25,267 bases of DNA from Ancrocorticia sp039812645 (GCA_039812645.1 JBDIAV010000040.1:1-25267), one strand, 5' to 3'; counted from the first letter of the stretch, positions 15,504 to 24,206 are shown. Numbers and translations: made by a program. The notes: a model not told the origin generated them from the sequence alone.

Positions 15504-17075
15504 TCACTCCCACTCGATGGTTGCCGGCGGCTTGCTCGTTACGTCGAGCACCACGCGGTTGACCTCGGGCACCGTGTTGGTGATGCGGGTGGAGATGCGG
15601 GCCAGCACGTCGTAGGGCAGGCGGGTCCAGTCGGCCGTCATGGCGTCCTCGGAGGAGACCGGGCGCAGCACGATGGGATGGCCGTAGGTACGGCCATCAC
15701 CCTGCACGCCTACGGAGCGGACATCAGCCAATAGCACCACGGGGCACTGCCAGATCTCTTCGTCCAGGCCAGCAGCGGTCAGTTCTTCACGCGCGATGAG
15801 GTCCGCGGCGCGCAGCACATCGAGACGCTCGCGCGTCACTTCACCAACAATACGGATGCCGAGGCCCGGGCCCGGGAAGGGCTGGCGCGCCACAATCTTC
15901 TCGGGAACACCAAGCTCGCGGCCAATGGCGCGTACCTCGTCCTTGAACAGGGCGCGCAGCGGCTCGACCAGCTCAAACTCCATGTCCTCGGGAAGGCCGC
16001 CCACGTTGTGGTGGCTCTTGATGTTGGCCGCGCCCTCGCCGCCACCCGATTCCACGACGTCCGGGTACAGCGTTCCTTGAACGAGGAACTTGACGTCCCC
16101 ACCCTGCGCACCCAGCGTCTCGATGAGCTGCTTCTGCGCCGCCTCAAAGGAGCGAATAAACTCGCGGCCGATGATCTTACGCTTGGCCTCGGGCTCGCTG
16201 ACACCGGCGAGCGCGTCGAGGAAACGCTCCGACTCGTCGATGGTGAACATGCGAATGCCCATGCCAGCGGCGTAATCCTGCTCCACCTGCTCACGCTCGC
16301 CCGCGCGCAGCAGGCCGTGATCGATGAAGAAGCAGGTGAGCTGGTCACCCACGGCCTTGTGCACCAGCGCGGCGGCCACGGACGAATCGACACCACCGGA
16401 GAGCGCACAAATCACCTGCGCGCCGCCCACCTGGGCGCGGATCTTCGCCACTTCGTCGTCAATGATGGAACTGGACGTCCACGTGGGTTCCAGCCCGGCG
16501 CCCTCGTAGAGGAAGTTCTCCAGGGCCTTCTGGCCGTACTGGGAGTGCTTGACCTCGGGGTGCCACTGCAACCCAAACAGCTTGCGCTCGCGGTTCTCGA
16601 AGGCGGCCACGGGCGTCTCGGACGTCTGGGCGGTGACGGCAAAGCCTGCGGGCGCCGCCTGGACGGCGTCGCCGTGGCTCATCCACACCACTTGGTCGGC
16701 GGGGGCGCCGTCGAACAGACAGGAGCCGCCAGCAACTGTCGCCTCGGTGTGCCCATACTCGCGGGTACCGGTACGGCCGACGGTGCCGCCAAGGGTCTGC
16801 GCCATGACCTGGAAGCCATAACAAATACCGAGGACGGGAACTCCGGCCTCAAAAACAGCGGGATCAAGAGATGGCGCGCCCTCGGCATACACGGAGGACG
16901 GGCCGCCAGACAAAATGATGGCGGACGGATTCTTGGCAAGGATCTGCTCCGCGGAGAAGGTGTGGGGGACGATCTCGGAATAGACCCGAGCCTCACGCAC
17001 ACGGCGGGCAATCAGCTGCGCATACTGGGCGCCAAAATCGACAACGAGGACAGGACCAGGATTCTCAGTGCTCAC
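15504..17075 (-). CDS. guaA: GMP synthase (glutamine-hydrolysing)
   Basis: Converts XMP, ATP and glutamine to GMP, the last step of guanine nucleotide synthesis. From the GTG at 17075 (VSTENPGPVLVVDFGAQYAQL) it has 523 residues, normal for GuaA. The class I glutamine amidotransferase domain has Cys85 (LGICYG) and the His172/Glu174 pair (QWHPEV); the ATP-pyrophosphatase domain has the P-loop SGGVDSS (226-232), and the dimerisation domain ends in the conserved RITNTVPEVNRVVLDVTSKPPATIEWE. No Shine-Dalgarno sequence precedes the GTG; instead TATCCT lies six bases before it, suggesting a leaderless transcript. An upstream ATG at 17186 would add 37 residues not seen in the family. Confidence 0.96.
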   Translation of the reverse strand: MSTENPGPVLVVDFGAQYAQLIARRVREARVYSEIVPHTFSAEQILAKNPSAIILSGGPSSVYAEGAPSLDPAVFEAGVPVLGICYGFQVMAQTLGGTVGRTGTREYGHTEATVAGGSCLFDGAPADQVVWMSHGDAVQAAPAGFAVTAQTSETPVAAFENRERKLFGLQWHPEVKHSQYGQKALENFLYEGAGLEPTWTSSSIIDDEVAKIRAQVGGAQVICALSGGVDSSVAAALVHKAVGDQLTCFFIDHGLLRAGEREQVEQDYAAGMGIRMFTIDESERFLDALAGVSEPEAKRKIIGREFIRSFEAAQKQLIETLGAQGGDVKFLVQGTLYPDVVESGGGEGAANIKSHHNVGGLPEDMEFELVEPLRALFKDEVRAIGRELGVPEKIVARQPFPGPGLGIRIVGEVTRERLDVLRAADLIAREELTAAGLDEEIWQCPVVLLADVRSVGVQGDGRTYGHPIVLRPVSSEDAMTADWTRLPYDVLARISTRITNTVPEVNRVVLDVTSKPPATIEWE

Positions 17076-17081
17076 GTTACG

Positions 17082-17087
17082 AGGATA
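17082..17087 (-). promoter_or_regulatory. Putative -10 box for a leaderless guaA mRNA
   Basis: TATCCT on the minus strand fits the actinobacterial TANNNT -10 pattern and ends six bases before the guaA GTG, so transcription would begin at or next to the start codon. No convincing -35 box is visible. Confidence 0.4.
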
Positions 17088-17180
17088 ACGGCGCAAACGC
17101 TTCTGTGCACCGCTGCTCACGCACGGTTTGGCCACACTTTTCGGCGTGTACATCAATAGGTCATGGCCGACCGTCTTCAT

Positions 17181-17186
17181 TACCAT
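17181..17186 (+). promoter_or_regulatory. Putative -10 box for a leaderless pseudouridine synthase mRNA
   Basis: TACCAT fits TANNNT and ends six bases before the ATG at 17193. This ATG has no Shine-Dalgarno sequence. The box and the guaA box lie about 95 bases apart and point in opposite directions. Confidence 0.35.
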
Positions 17187-17192
17187 AGCCTC

Positions 17193-18194
17193 ATGACCCG
17201 TCCCACCCGCCGCGGCATCGGTGCCCGTCCCCTCCGCGTCACCACCACGGGCACCGCGTTAGAGACCATCTCGCGCCTCCTTCCCCATCGCGCGGGCGAC
17301 CTCCCCACCGCCTTTGAGCGCGGCGATATCCTCGACGACGACGGCACCCCACTCACCTCCGCCACCCTAGTCACCCCCGGCGTCACCCTCTGGGCTTTCG
17401 ACACCATCCCCGACGAACCCGACCGCCCCATCAAACTGAGCATCCTTGCCCGCACCGAACGCTGGATCATCGTCGACAAACCGCACGGCCTCGCCACCAT
17501 GCCACGTGGCGCTCACGTGGCCCAGACCGTCACCGTGGCTGCCCGGCGCCAGTTGAAGAACGACGACGTCGTCGCGGCCCACCGTCTCGATGCCCTCACC
17601 GCCGGTCTCGTCCTGCTCACCACGGCTCCGCGGTGGCGCCGCCCCTACCAGCAGCTTTTCGAGAGGCAGCAGGTACGGAAGGTGTATCACGCCGTCGTCG
17701 ATACATCGGGCGACTCGTGGCGGAACAACCTGGCGCGCTTCGATACCGGTCCGGAGGGCGCCGTCGTCGTCCCGTTGCACCTAGAGAAGCCGCGGGGGTC
17801 CCTCCAGACTCTCGTGCGGCCCCATTCAGCAAGCCCAAACTCCCTCACCGACATCCGCGTGCTGGAGGCCGGCCCGGAACTCGGCAAACTGGAACTCAAA
17901 CCACACACGGGCAAAACCCACCAGCTGCGAGCAACATGTGCGCATCTTGGCATGCCCATCGTCGGCGATCCGCTGTATCCGCAGGTGCGCGAAGGATGGA
18001 GAGGCGGTGCCATGTCTCCTTTGGACGAGCCACAAACGGATTGCGGTGACGAAAAAACGGATACTGCACCGCTGCAACTCCTGGCGGTATCACTCGATTT
18101 CGTTGACCCGATCGACGGCCAACATATTCAGGTCCGGTCTGAGCGCGTACTACAACTCTGGCCCGGCGGGCACACCGATGTCATGTTCCGGTAA
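17193..18194 (+). CDS. RluA-family pseudouridine synthase
   Basis: An RNA pseudouridine synthase that isomerises uridines in rRNA or tRNA. The 333-residue form starting at 17193 has an N-terminal region resembling the small S4-like part (GTALETISRLLPHRAGD...), followed by the catalytic domain: WIIVDKPHGLATMPRG, then HRLDALTAGLVLL with the catalytic aspartate (Asp133), VRKVYHAVV, and the C-terminal ELKPHTGKTHQLRATCAHLGMPIVGDPLYP. These are all standard RluA motifs. An alternative ATG at 17163 would add ten residues; I prefer 17193 because of the leaderless-type promoter spacing, but this is inference. The exact target base cannot be deduced. It is divergent from guaA and upstream of pta by 165 bases; a functional link with either is not evident. 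Confidence 0.9.
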   Translation: MTRPTRRGIGARPLRVTTTGTALETISRLLPHRAGDLPTAFERGDILDDDGTPLTSATLVTPGVTLWAFDTIPDEPDRPIKLSILARTERWIIVDKPHGLATMPRGAHVAQTVTVAARRQLKNDDVVAAHRLDALTAGLVLLTTAPRWRRPYQQLFERQQVRKVYHAVVDTSGDSWRNNLARFDTGPEGAVVVPLHLEKPRGSLQTLVRPHSASPNSLTDIRVLEAGPELGKLELKPHTGKTHQLRATCAHLGMPIVGDPLYPQVREGWRGGAMSPLDEPQTDCGDEKTDTAPLQLLAVSLDFVDPIDGQHIQVRSERVLQLWPGGHTDVMFR

Positions 18195-18359
18195 CGACGG
18201 CGAAACACGCGGCCAACGTAACACGTGCAGTTCCTCACGAGCTTTCGCCAATCTACGGAAACTATGGACCTTAGCCCTAGAGATTGTGAGATTATCGGAG
18301 GAGCGAGAAATACCCGCCAGCTGACAGGTTCGGACATCCTGGACCGAAAGGATTGCATC

Positions 18360-19997
18360 GTGGCATACAGCGTTTACTTCACGGCAGTGAAAGATAACTG
18401 CGGCACTCAATCAGTCGCCAAGGCTTACCTCGAGTTCCTGACAACGCAGTATGAGAGGGTGGGTGTCTTCAGGGGCTGGGCCAATGGTCCTATTGAACAG
18501 GACGCGGACTTCCTTGAATTACTCGATGTTCTCGGGCGTCGCGACGAAGCCGATCGTGCCTGGGGAACCACGCGCGAAGCGTACGTCAAGAACGAAGATG
18601 CGGCGATGACCGAACTGGTCAAGCGCTACACCGATTACGCCGACGATTTCGACGCGGTTCTCATCCTGGGCGTCATGGATGGCGATCCCATCAACCCCGG
18701 CCAGGTGGCTCGTAACGGTCGCGCCATCGCCAACCTCAAGACCTCCGTCATCCTCGTGGTTCCGGGGGCGGGCCTCTCCGCTGCGCAGATCATCACCCTT
18801 GGTTCTCTATCCGCGGACGTTATCACCAGCGAGCACGCTCCCCTCGCAGCCATGATTATCGGAGATGCTGAAGAAGGTGCCGAGACGGCAGCGGCAGCTC
18901 TCGAAGCTCACGCGCCGGTCCTTGTTCACTACGCCAACACGGATGCTGTCGTCAACGAGCGTGACGCCCAGGTATTGCGCGCGGCGATGGAGCTTGGCTC
19001 GGACGTCATTACACCGCTGAACTTCCAGTCGTCGCTTGTTTCCCGGGCCCGTTCCAATCCGCAGCGCATCGTACTTCCGGAGTCCGAGGATCCCCGCATT
19101 CTCAAGGCCACCGACGAGCTTCTTGCCCGTGGCGTTGCCAAGGTCATTCTGCTCGGCGAAGAGGACAAGGTTCGCGCCGATGCCGAGGCACTCGGCCTGG
19201 ACATCTCCGGTGCCGAGATCGTTTCTGTCAATGACGAAGAGCACCTGAGCAAGTACGCCACCGAGTTCGCTCGACTGCGCGAGAAGAAGGGCGTGACCTA
19301 CGAGCAGGCCTACGAGACCGTCAAGGACGTCTCCTACTTCGGCACCATGATGGTGCACATGGGCGATGCCGACGGCATGGTCTCGGGAGCCCTACACACC
19401 ACCGCCCACACCATCGTTCCTTCCTTCCAGATCATCAAGACAAAGCCGGGCGCCAAGCTCGTCTCCTCCTGCTTCCTTATGCTCATGGAGGATCGCGTCT
19501 ACGTGTACGGCGATTGCGCCGTCACCACCAACCCCACCCCCGAGCAGCTTGCCGGTATCGCGCTCTCCTCGGCCGAAACCGCCGTCCAGTTTGGTGTGGA
19601 GCCCCGCGTCGCGATGCTCTCCTACTCCACCGGAACCTCGGGCAAGGGACCGGACGTCGACGCCGTCGTCGAGGCCACGGCCATTGCACGCGCGGCCAAC
19701 CCCGCTCTCATGATCGAGGGACCGCTGCAGTACGACGCCGCTGTGGATCCGGATGTGGCCAAGGTGAAGCTGCCCGATTCCCCGGTTGCCGGCAAGGCCA
19801 CCGTGTTCGTGTTCCCCAACCTCAACGCGGGCAACATCGGCTACAAGGCTGTGCAGCGTTCCTCGGGCGCCGTCGCCGTCGGCCCGGTCCTCCAGGGCCT
19901 CAACAAGCCCGTCAACGATCTTTCCCGTGGCGCACTGGTGCAGGACATCGTCAACACCGTCGCGATTACCGCCATTCAGGCGCAGGCCCAGTCCTGA
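18360..19997 (+). CDS. pta: Phosphate acetyltransferase, short form with degenerate N-terminal P-loop
   Basis: Transfers the acetyl group of acetyl-CoA to phosphate, giving acetyl phosphate for AckA. I start at the GTG at 18360 (VAYSVYFTAVKDNCG), with AAAGGA seven bases upstream; the frame is open further up, but that sequence has no family resemblance. The product has 545 residues against about 690-714 for long Pta enzymes. Residues 218-545 form the complete PTA_PTB catalytic domain (RIVLPESEDPRILKA, GTMMVHMGDADGMVSGA, YGDCAVTTNPTPEQLA, STGTSGKGPDVDAV). Residues 1-217 resemble the N-terminal P-loop domain, but the expected GxxGKS/T is replaced by DNCGTQS (12-18), and no space remains for the DRTGG domain. 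It precedes ackA by 103 bases, the usual pta-ackA operon. Confidence 0.93.
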   Translation: MAYSVYFTAVKDNCGTQSVAKAYLEFLTTQYERVGVFRGWANGPIEQDADFLELLDVLGRRDEADRAWGTTREAYVKNEDAAMTELVKRYTDYADDFDAVLILGVMDGDPINPGQVARNGRAIANLKTSVILVVPGAGLSAAQIITLGSLSADVITSEHAPLAAMIIGDAEEGAETAAAALEAHAPVLVHYANTDAVVNERDAQVLRAAMELGSDVITPLNFQSSLVSRARSNPQRIVLPESEDPRILKATDELLARGVAKVILLGEEDKVRADAEALGLDISGAEIVSVNDEEHLSKYATEFARLREKKGVTYEQAYETVKDVSYFGTMMVHMGDADGMVSGALHTTAHTIVPSFQIIKTKPGAKLVSSCFLMLMEDRVYVYGDCAVTTNPTPEQLAGIALSSAETAVQFGVEPRVAMLSYSTGTSGKGPDVDAVVEATAIARAANPALMIEGPLQYDAAVDPDVAKVKLPDSPVAGKATVFVFPNLNAGNIGYKAVQRSSGAVAVGPVLQGLNKPVNDLSRGALVQDIVNTVAITAIQAQAQS

Positions 19998-20006
19998 TCG
20001 TCACAG

Positions 20007-20051
20007 GCTGCCGGGCTGATTGTGGGGCCCGTCCCGCCGCATCCCGGCAGC
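20007..20051 (+). other. Inverted repeat between pta and ackA
   Basis: gctgccggg (20007-20015) pairs perfectly with cccggcagc (20043-20051) around a 27-base GC-rich loop; only TTGTCC follows. It may act as an intercistronic stabiliser or weak attenuator of ackA. A clear terminator is not present. Confidence 0.45.
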
Positions 20052-20100
20052 TTGTCCTTCCCATCGTCAACCGAACACGCCAAACAAGAGAGAAGAAATC

Positions 20101-21273
20101 TTGTCAGTACTTGTTATTAACTCCGGTTCCTCGTCCATTAAGTACCAGCTGGTGAATCCCGAGACGGGCGAAGCTATCGCTTCTGGTCTCGTCGAGCGCA
20201 TTGGCGAAGATGAGGGCCACATCGCTCATTCCTACAACGGCACCACCACTGAGCTGAACGATCCGGTTCCGGATCATGGTGCTGGCCTTTCCACCGTGCT
20301 GGCATTGTGCGAGAAGGTTGGGCCATCGCTCACGGATGGTTCCATTGACGCCGTTGGTCACCGCATCGTTCAGGGCGGCAAGTACTTCGACGGCCCGGTT
20401 GTGGTGGACGATGAGGTCGAGAAGCTCATTGAGCAGCTGTGCCCGCTCGCTCCGCTTCACAATCCCCCGAACCTCGCAGGCATCGTCGTAGCCCGTAAGC
20501 TGCTTCCCCAGGTTCCGCACATCGCCGTGTTTGACACCGCGTTCTTCCAGGGACTTCCCGGTGAAGCAGCCACCTATGCGCTCGACCGCGAGGTTGCCGA
20601 GAAGTATGAGATCCGCCGCTACGGTGCACACGGCACCTCCCATCAGTACGTCTCCGGTCAGGTTGCCAAGCTTCTTGGTGGAGGCCTCAAGCAGGTCGTG
20701 CTCCATTTGGGCAACGGCGCTTCGGCTTCCGCAGTTGTCGACGGCAAGGCAGTGGAAACCACCATGGGCCTGACCCCTCTGGAGGGTCTCGTCATGGGCA
20801 GCCGTACTGGCGACATCGATCCGGCCGTCGTGTTCCACCTCGCGCGCGTTGCAGGTATGAGCATCGACGAGATCGATAACCTCTTTAACCGTCAGTCCGG
20901 CATGAAGGGCTTGACCGGCGAGAACGACATGCGCCAAGTGTGGAAGCTTGCCGACGAAGGCAACGAGAACGCCCAGGAAGCTCTGGATGTCTACGTTCAT
21001 CGTCTCCTCAAGTACGTCGGTGCCTACGCTGCCATCATGAATGGCCTGGACACCCTGACCTTCACCGCGGGCGCGGGCGAGAATGATGAGCGCCTCCGCG
21101 CCGCCGTCGTTGATCGCCTCTCGGGCTTCGGAGTGAAGCTGGATGAGGCAAAGAATGCCGAGCGCTCGAAGGAAGCTCGCGTCATCTCCACCGAGGACTC
21201 CAGCGTCAAGGTGCTCGTCGTCCCCACCAATGAGGAACTGGCGATCGCACACCAGGCCATGACCTTGGTGTAA
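20101..21273 (+). CDS. ackA: Acetate kinase
   Basis: Converts acetyl phosphate and ADP to acetate and ATP, the energy-yielding end of the fermentative acetate pathway. I start at the TTG at 20101, giving (M)SVLVINSGSSSIKYQLV, the exact family N-terminus, with a purine-rich AGAGAGAAG upstream; an ATG at 20020 in the same frame would add 27 unrelated residues. The 390-residue product has NSGSSS at 7-12, VGHRIVQGG (substrate-binding arginine), RRYGAHGTSHQYVS, HLGNGASASAV, TGDIDP, and the C-terminal FTAGAGENDERLR of the acetate kinase/sugar kinase fold. Length is normal. It is the second gene of pta-ackA and is followed by two tandem terminators. Confidence 0.97.
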   Translation: MSVLVINSGSSSIKYQLVNPETGEAIASGLVERIGEDEGHIAHSYNGTTTELNDPVPDHGAGLSTVLALCEKVGPSLTDGSIDAVGHRIVQGGKYFDGPVVVDDEVEKLIEQLCPLAPLHNPPNLAGIVVARKLLPQVPHIAVFDTAFFQGLPGEAATYALDREVAEKYEIRRYGAHGTSHQYVSGQVAKLLGGGLKQVVLHLGNGASASAVVDGKAVETTMGLTPLEGLVMGSRTGDIDPAVVFHLARVAGMSIDEIDNLFNRQSGMKGLTGENDMRQVWKLADEGNENAQEALDVYVHRLLKYVGAYAAIMNGLDTLTFTAGAGENDERLRAAVVDRLSGFGVKLDEAKNAERSKEARVISTEDSSVKVLVVPTNEELAIAHQAMTLV

Positions 21274-21316
21274 CAGTCGTTTCCAGCACCTCACCGCGAG
21301 GTTGCCGAAAACTGTG

Positions 21317-21335
21317 AAAGTCTCGGGACTTTTTT
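21317..21335 (+). terminator. Terminator 1 after ackA
   Basis: AAAGTC-TCGG-GACTTT with the T-run extending to 21335. The stem is 6 bp, with a 4-base loop, and lies 44 bases after the ackA stop. Confidence 0.6.
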
Positions 21336-21346
21336 CGGAGAGTAAG

Positions 21347-21387
21347 GCCGGGGCCGGTTCGCTAAGGCGAGTCGGCCCCGGCTTTTT
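21347..21387 (+). terminator. Terminator 2 after ackA
   Basis: gccggggcc (21347-21355) pairs perfectly with ggccccggc (21374-21382), with a further small tcgc/gcga stem inside, followed immediately by TTTTT. It is the best classical intrinsic terminator in the window. Confidence 0.9.
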
Positions 21388-21539
21388 CGTCATCAATCCA
21401 TTCGAGGCATAGTCCTCGGCACACCGCACACTTCTCGTAGCTCACCCACGTCTCACCCTGCATCAACCCCACTACCCTGGGGATTATCTGTGTTAGATTC
21501 GAGGCGTCCCCGGCTCCCACCCACTCACCTGGAGGCATC

Positions 21540-22400
21540 ATGTCTCGTTCGCTCCGCTCCAGTCGACGTTTTTCCCTCGCTGCACTCGCGGCCGCGACCA
21601 TGCTCGTCCTCTCGGCATGCGGCGGAGGCAATGGCGCCGATTCGGGTAGTTCCGGAAACTCCTCCGACCTCCAGACTCTCACGGACGGCAAGCTGACGAT
21701 TGCCACCGGCGAGCCCGCCTTCTCTCCGTGGGTGGAGAACAACAAGCCGGAGTCCGGTGAGGGTTTCGAGGCCGCCGTCGCCTACGCCGTCGCCGAAGAA
21801 CTTGGTTTTGAGGACGACGACGTCGTGTGGGTGCGCACCCCCTTCGATACCGTCATCGCACCGGGGCCCAAGAACTTCGATGTCAACATCCAGCAGTTCT
21901 CCATCACACCGGAGCGCCAGGAAGCCGTCGATTTCTCTTCGCCGTACTACGTGACAAGCCAAGGCGTCCTCACCGTCGAGGGAACGGCAGCCGCGGGAGC
22001 CACCTCCCTCGCGGATCTTAAGGACGTCAAGTTTGGTGTAGCTGCCGGATCCAACTCCGCCAAGATCATTGAGGACCAGGTCGCTCCCGCGCAGGAAATC
22101 GGCGTCTTCAACTCCAACGACGACGCCATCGCCGCACTCACAGCCGGCCAGATCGACGCCGTCGTCACGGACCTTCCCACCGTCCTCTACATGGCCGCGG
22201 CGGTGCTGGATAAGGGCGTCGTCGTCGGACAATTCGACACCTCCGAGGGTGGGGACGAATACGCGTTCCTCCTCCCCAAAGATTCGCCTCTCACCTCCGC
22301 CGTGACAGATGCCGTCGATACGCTACGCGAGGACGGTACCCTCGACGAACTCGCCCAGAAGTGGCTCACGGAGGGCGCGGGCGCGCCAGTACTCAAGTAG
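21540..22400 (+). CDS. Polar amino-acid ABC transporter substrate-binding lipoprotein
   Basis: A membrane-anchored solute-binding protein of the SBP_bac_3 (PAAT) family for polar amino acids. It has 286 residues, a twin-arginine-free lipoprotein signal peptide and lipobox LSAC (Cys27), then a Gly/Ser linker. The mature fold begins LTIATGEPAFSPWVENN and includes EGFEAAVAYAVAEELGF, FDTVIAPGPKNFDVNIQQFSITPERQEAVDFSSPYY, LKDVKFGVAAGSNSAKIIEDQV and DAVVTDLPTVLYMA, the classical family pattern. The ATG has TGGAGG five bases upstream. The permease and ATPase follow. The ligand (acidic, basic or other polar amino acid) is not determinable by eye. Confidence 0.92.
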   Translation: MSRSLRSSRRFSLAALAAATMLVLSACGGGNGADSGSSGNSSDLQTLTDGKLTIATGEPAFSPWVENNKPESGEGFEAAVAYAVAEELGFEDDDVVWVRTPFDTVIAPGPKNFDVNIQQFSITPERQEAVDFSSPYYVTSQGVLTVEGTAAAGATSLADLKDVKFGVAAGSNSAKIIEDQVAPAQEIGVFNSNDDAIAALTAGQIDAVVTDLPTVLYMAAAVLDKGVVVGQFDTSEGGDEYAFLLPKDSPLTSAVTDAVDTLREDGTLDELAQKWLTEGAGAPVLK

Positions 22401-22505
22401 CGCTTCCGCAAGCGGCACGGTTCCCCCACATCCATCAGGTATCCGATCCCCGTACGTTTCCCGTCCGCGATGGATTCGTCAACCGCACGGCGGCGATCAA
22501 GCAGG

Positions 22506-22511
22506 TAATCT
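22506..22511 (+). promoter_or_regulatory. Putative -10 box before the permease start
   Basis: TAATCT ends seven bases before the permease ATG at 22519, which has no Shine-Dalgarno sequence. This could be an internal promoter giving a leaderless permease-ATPase mRNA, separate from the binding-protein transcript. Confidence 0.3.
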
Positions 22512-22518
22512 TCACCCC

Positions 22519-23382
22519 ATGAGCACATCCGTTTCGCGACCTCGCCCCAGCGGGATTGAGCTGGAACGCCGCCTCTACCGCAAGAAACAAAGCGCTCGTT
22601 CGGTGGTCATCTCGATGATTTCCACCGTGGTGTTTGCGGTGGTCGTGGCCCTGATCGTGGTCAATTCTCCCGGTTGGGAGGCTGTCAAGCGGTCGTTCTT
22701 CCACTGGCCTACCGCCGTCGATTTCTTCCCCGGAATCCTCCGCGGACTGTGGCTCAACATCCGCGTTCTCTTCTTCTCGGTGATTGGCGTGGCGATTTTT
22801 GCATCGCTGCTGGCCATAGCACGCACCCTGCGCGGCCCGATCTTCGCTCCGCTACGGCTTGGCGCGGCGATCTACACCGATTTTTTCCGTGGTGTCCCGC
22901 TGCTCCTCGTGCTTTACCTCGTGGGCTACGGAATTCCCGGACTCGGCCTCATCGACAAGCGCCTTCCCCCAGAATTCTGGGGAACCATCGCCATTATCCT
23001 CACCTACTCATCCTATGTGGCGGAGGTGCTTCGCGCCGGAATTGAAGCGATTCATCCGTCCCAGCGTATGGCCGCACGCTCGCTCGGGCTCAGCTACAAC
23101 CAGACACTCCGCATCGTCGTGCTACCACAGGCGATCCGCAAGGTGACGCCAGCCCTCATGAATGATCTCGTCTCCATGCAAAAGGACGTCGGCCTCATCT
23201 CCATCCTCGGCGCCGTCGATGCCATCCGCGCCGCCCAGATCGCGCAGGCTCAGGTCTATAATTTCACCCCCTACGTGGTGGCGAGCCTTCTGTTTATTGC
23301 CATTTCCTGGCCGCTCATCCGCTTCACCGACTGGTATACGGCTCGCACGCAATCACGCGAACAAGTGGGAGGCACAGTATGA
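22519..23382 (+). CDS. Polar amino-acid ABC transporter permease
   Basis: The inner-membrane permease of the HisM/GlnP family. From the ATG at 22519 it has 287 residues: a charged cytoplasmic N-terminus (about 1-27), a first helix (VVISMISTVVFAVVVALIVV), then further hydrophobic segments and the family loop YVAEVLRAGIEAIHPSQRMAARSLGLSYNQTLRIVVLPQAIRKVTPALMN, which contains the EAA-type coupling sequence that docks on the ATPase. The open frame extends upstream to 22309, but that overlaps the binding-protein gene and is not family-like. No ribosome site is seen. The stop overlaps the ATPase start by four bases (ATGA). One permease gene implies a homodimeric channel. Confidence 0.93.
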   Translation: MSTSVSRPRPSGIELERRLYRKKQSARSVVISMISTVVFAVVVALIVVNSPGWEAVKRSFFHWPTAVDFFPGILRGLWLNIRVLFFSVIGVAIFASLLAIARTLRGPIFAPLRLGAAIYTDFFRGVPLLLVLYLVGYGIPGLGLIDKRLPPEFWGTIAIILTYSSYVAEVLRAGIEAIHPSQRMAARSLGLSYNQTLRIVVLPQAIRKVTPALMNDLVSMQKDVGLISILGAVDAIRAAQIAQAQVYNFTPYVVASLLFIAISWPLIRFTDWYTARTQSREQVGGTV

Positions 23383-24206
23383 GTCAGGTTCTCGGTGGCG
23401 GACAGGACGCGCGTACGCACACAGGTACCGCCAAAGTCTTGCGTGTCATCGGCCTTCACAAGTGGTTTGGAGACAAGCACATCCTCAAGGGCATCGACCT
23501 CGATGTAACCCACCATGAGGTGGTCGTGTTGATTGGCGCATCCGGCTCCGGAAAATCCACACTACTCAAGACCATCAATCTATTGGAGAGAGTCGACGAC
23601 GGCCAGATTTTCCTCCAAGACGAGGACATCACTGATCCGCGTATTAAGGTCGACGACGTCCGGGCCCGCATCGGTGTTGTTTTCCAACAGTACAATCTCT
23701 TCCCGCACATGAACGTGTTGGACAACGTGACCCTGGCACTGCGCAAGGTGAAGAAACTGTCGCGCGGCGAGGCTGAAGCGCGAGGGCATGAGCTGCTAGA
23801 ACGGATCCGATTGGGGGATTTCGCAGAAGCCTATCCTGATCGCCTGTCTGGCGGGCAGCAGCAGCGAGTAGCCATCTCTCGCGCACTCGCCACCGAACCA
23901 GAGCTGCTTCTGCTGGACGAAATTACGTCGGCACTCGACCCGCAGTTAGTCGGCGAAGTTCTGGATCTTGTGCGCGAGCTCAAAAGCACGGGTTACACCA
24001 TCGTCATGGCCACACACGAGATGGCCTTTGCACGCAAGGTTGCTGATCGGGTTGCTTTCCTTCACCAGGGCGAACTCGTGGAAGTCGGTACACCCGAACA
24101 GATCTTCGAGCATCCACAGCGCCCAGAGACTCGGGAATTTCTCGCAAGGTTGAGAGAGCCAACCAATGAGGGTTTCTCACGCGCAGATGAGGGCTCATAT
24201 ATGTGA
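23379..24206 (+). CDS. Polar amino-acid ABC transporter ATP-binding protein
   Basis: The ATPase of the GlnQ/HisP family that drives the adjacent permease. It has 275 residues, with Walker A GASGSGKST, Q-loop VVFQQYNLFPHMNVLDNV, signature LSGGQQQRVAISRAL, Walker B LLLLDEITSALDPQ and switch region VMATHEM. The Walker B segment reads DEITSALDP where many homologs have DEPTSALDP; a substitution at this proline occurs in the family and should not stop activity. The start codon overlaps the permease stop (ATGA), so the two are translationally coupled. The last gene of the importer, ending 100 bases before a palindromic terminator. Confidence 0.95.
   Translation: MSQVLGGGQDARTHTGTAKVLRVIGLHKWFGDKHILKGIDLDVTHHEVVVLIGASGSGKSTLLKTINLLERVDDGQIFLQDEDITDPRIKVDDVRARIGVVFQQYNLFPHMNVLDNVTLALRKVKKLSRGEAEARGHELLERIRLGDFAEAYPDRLSGGQQQRVAISRALATEPELLLLDEITSALDPQLVGEVLDLVRELKSTGYTIVMATHEMAFARKVADRVAFLHQGELVEVGTPEQIFEHPQRPETREFLARLREPTNEGFSRADEGSYM

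Noticed and set aside
18225..18359. Extended N-terminus for Pta from an upstream ATG
   Set aside because: The 45 added residues have no family resemblance, and the GTG at 18360 has AAAGGA at a suitable distance.
20104..21429. A 441-codon open frame antisense to ackA
   Set aside because: Its codons mirror those of ackA, it has no family-like sequence and no ribosome site; ackA is unmistakable. Likewise for the long antisense frames over sucCD, pflB and guaA.
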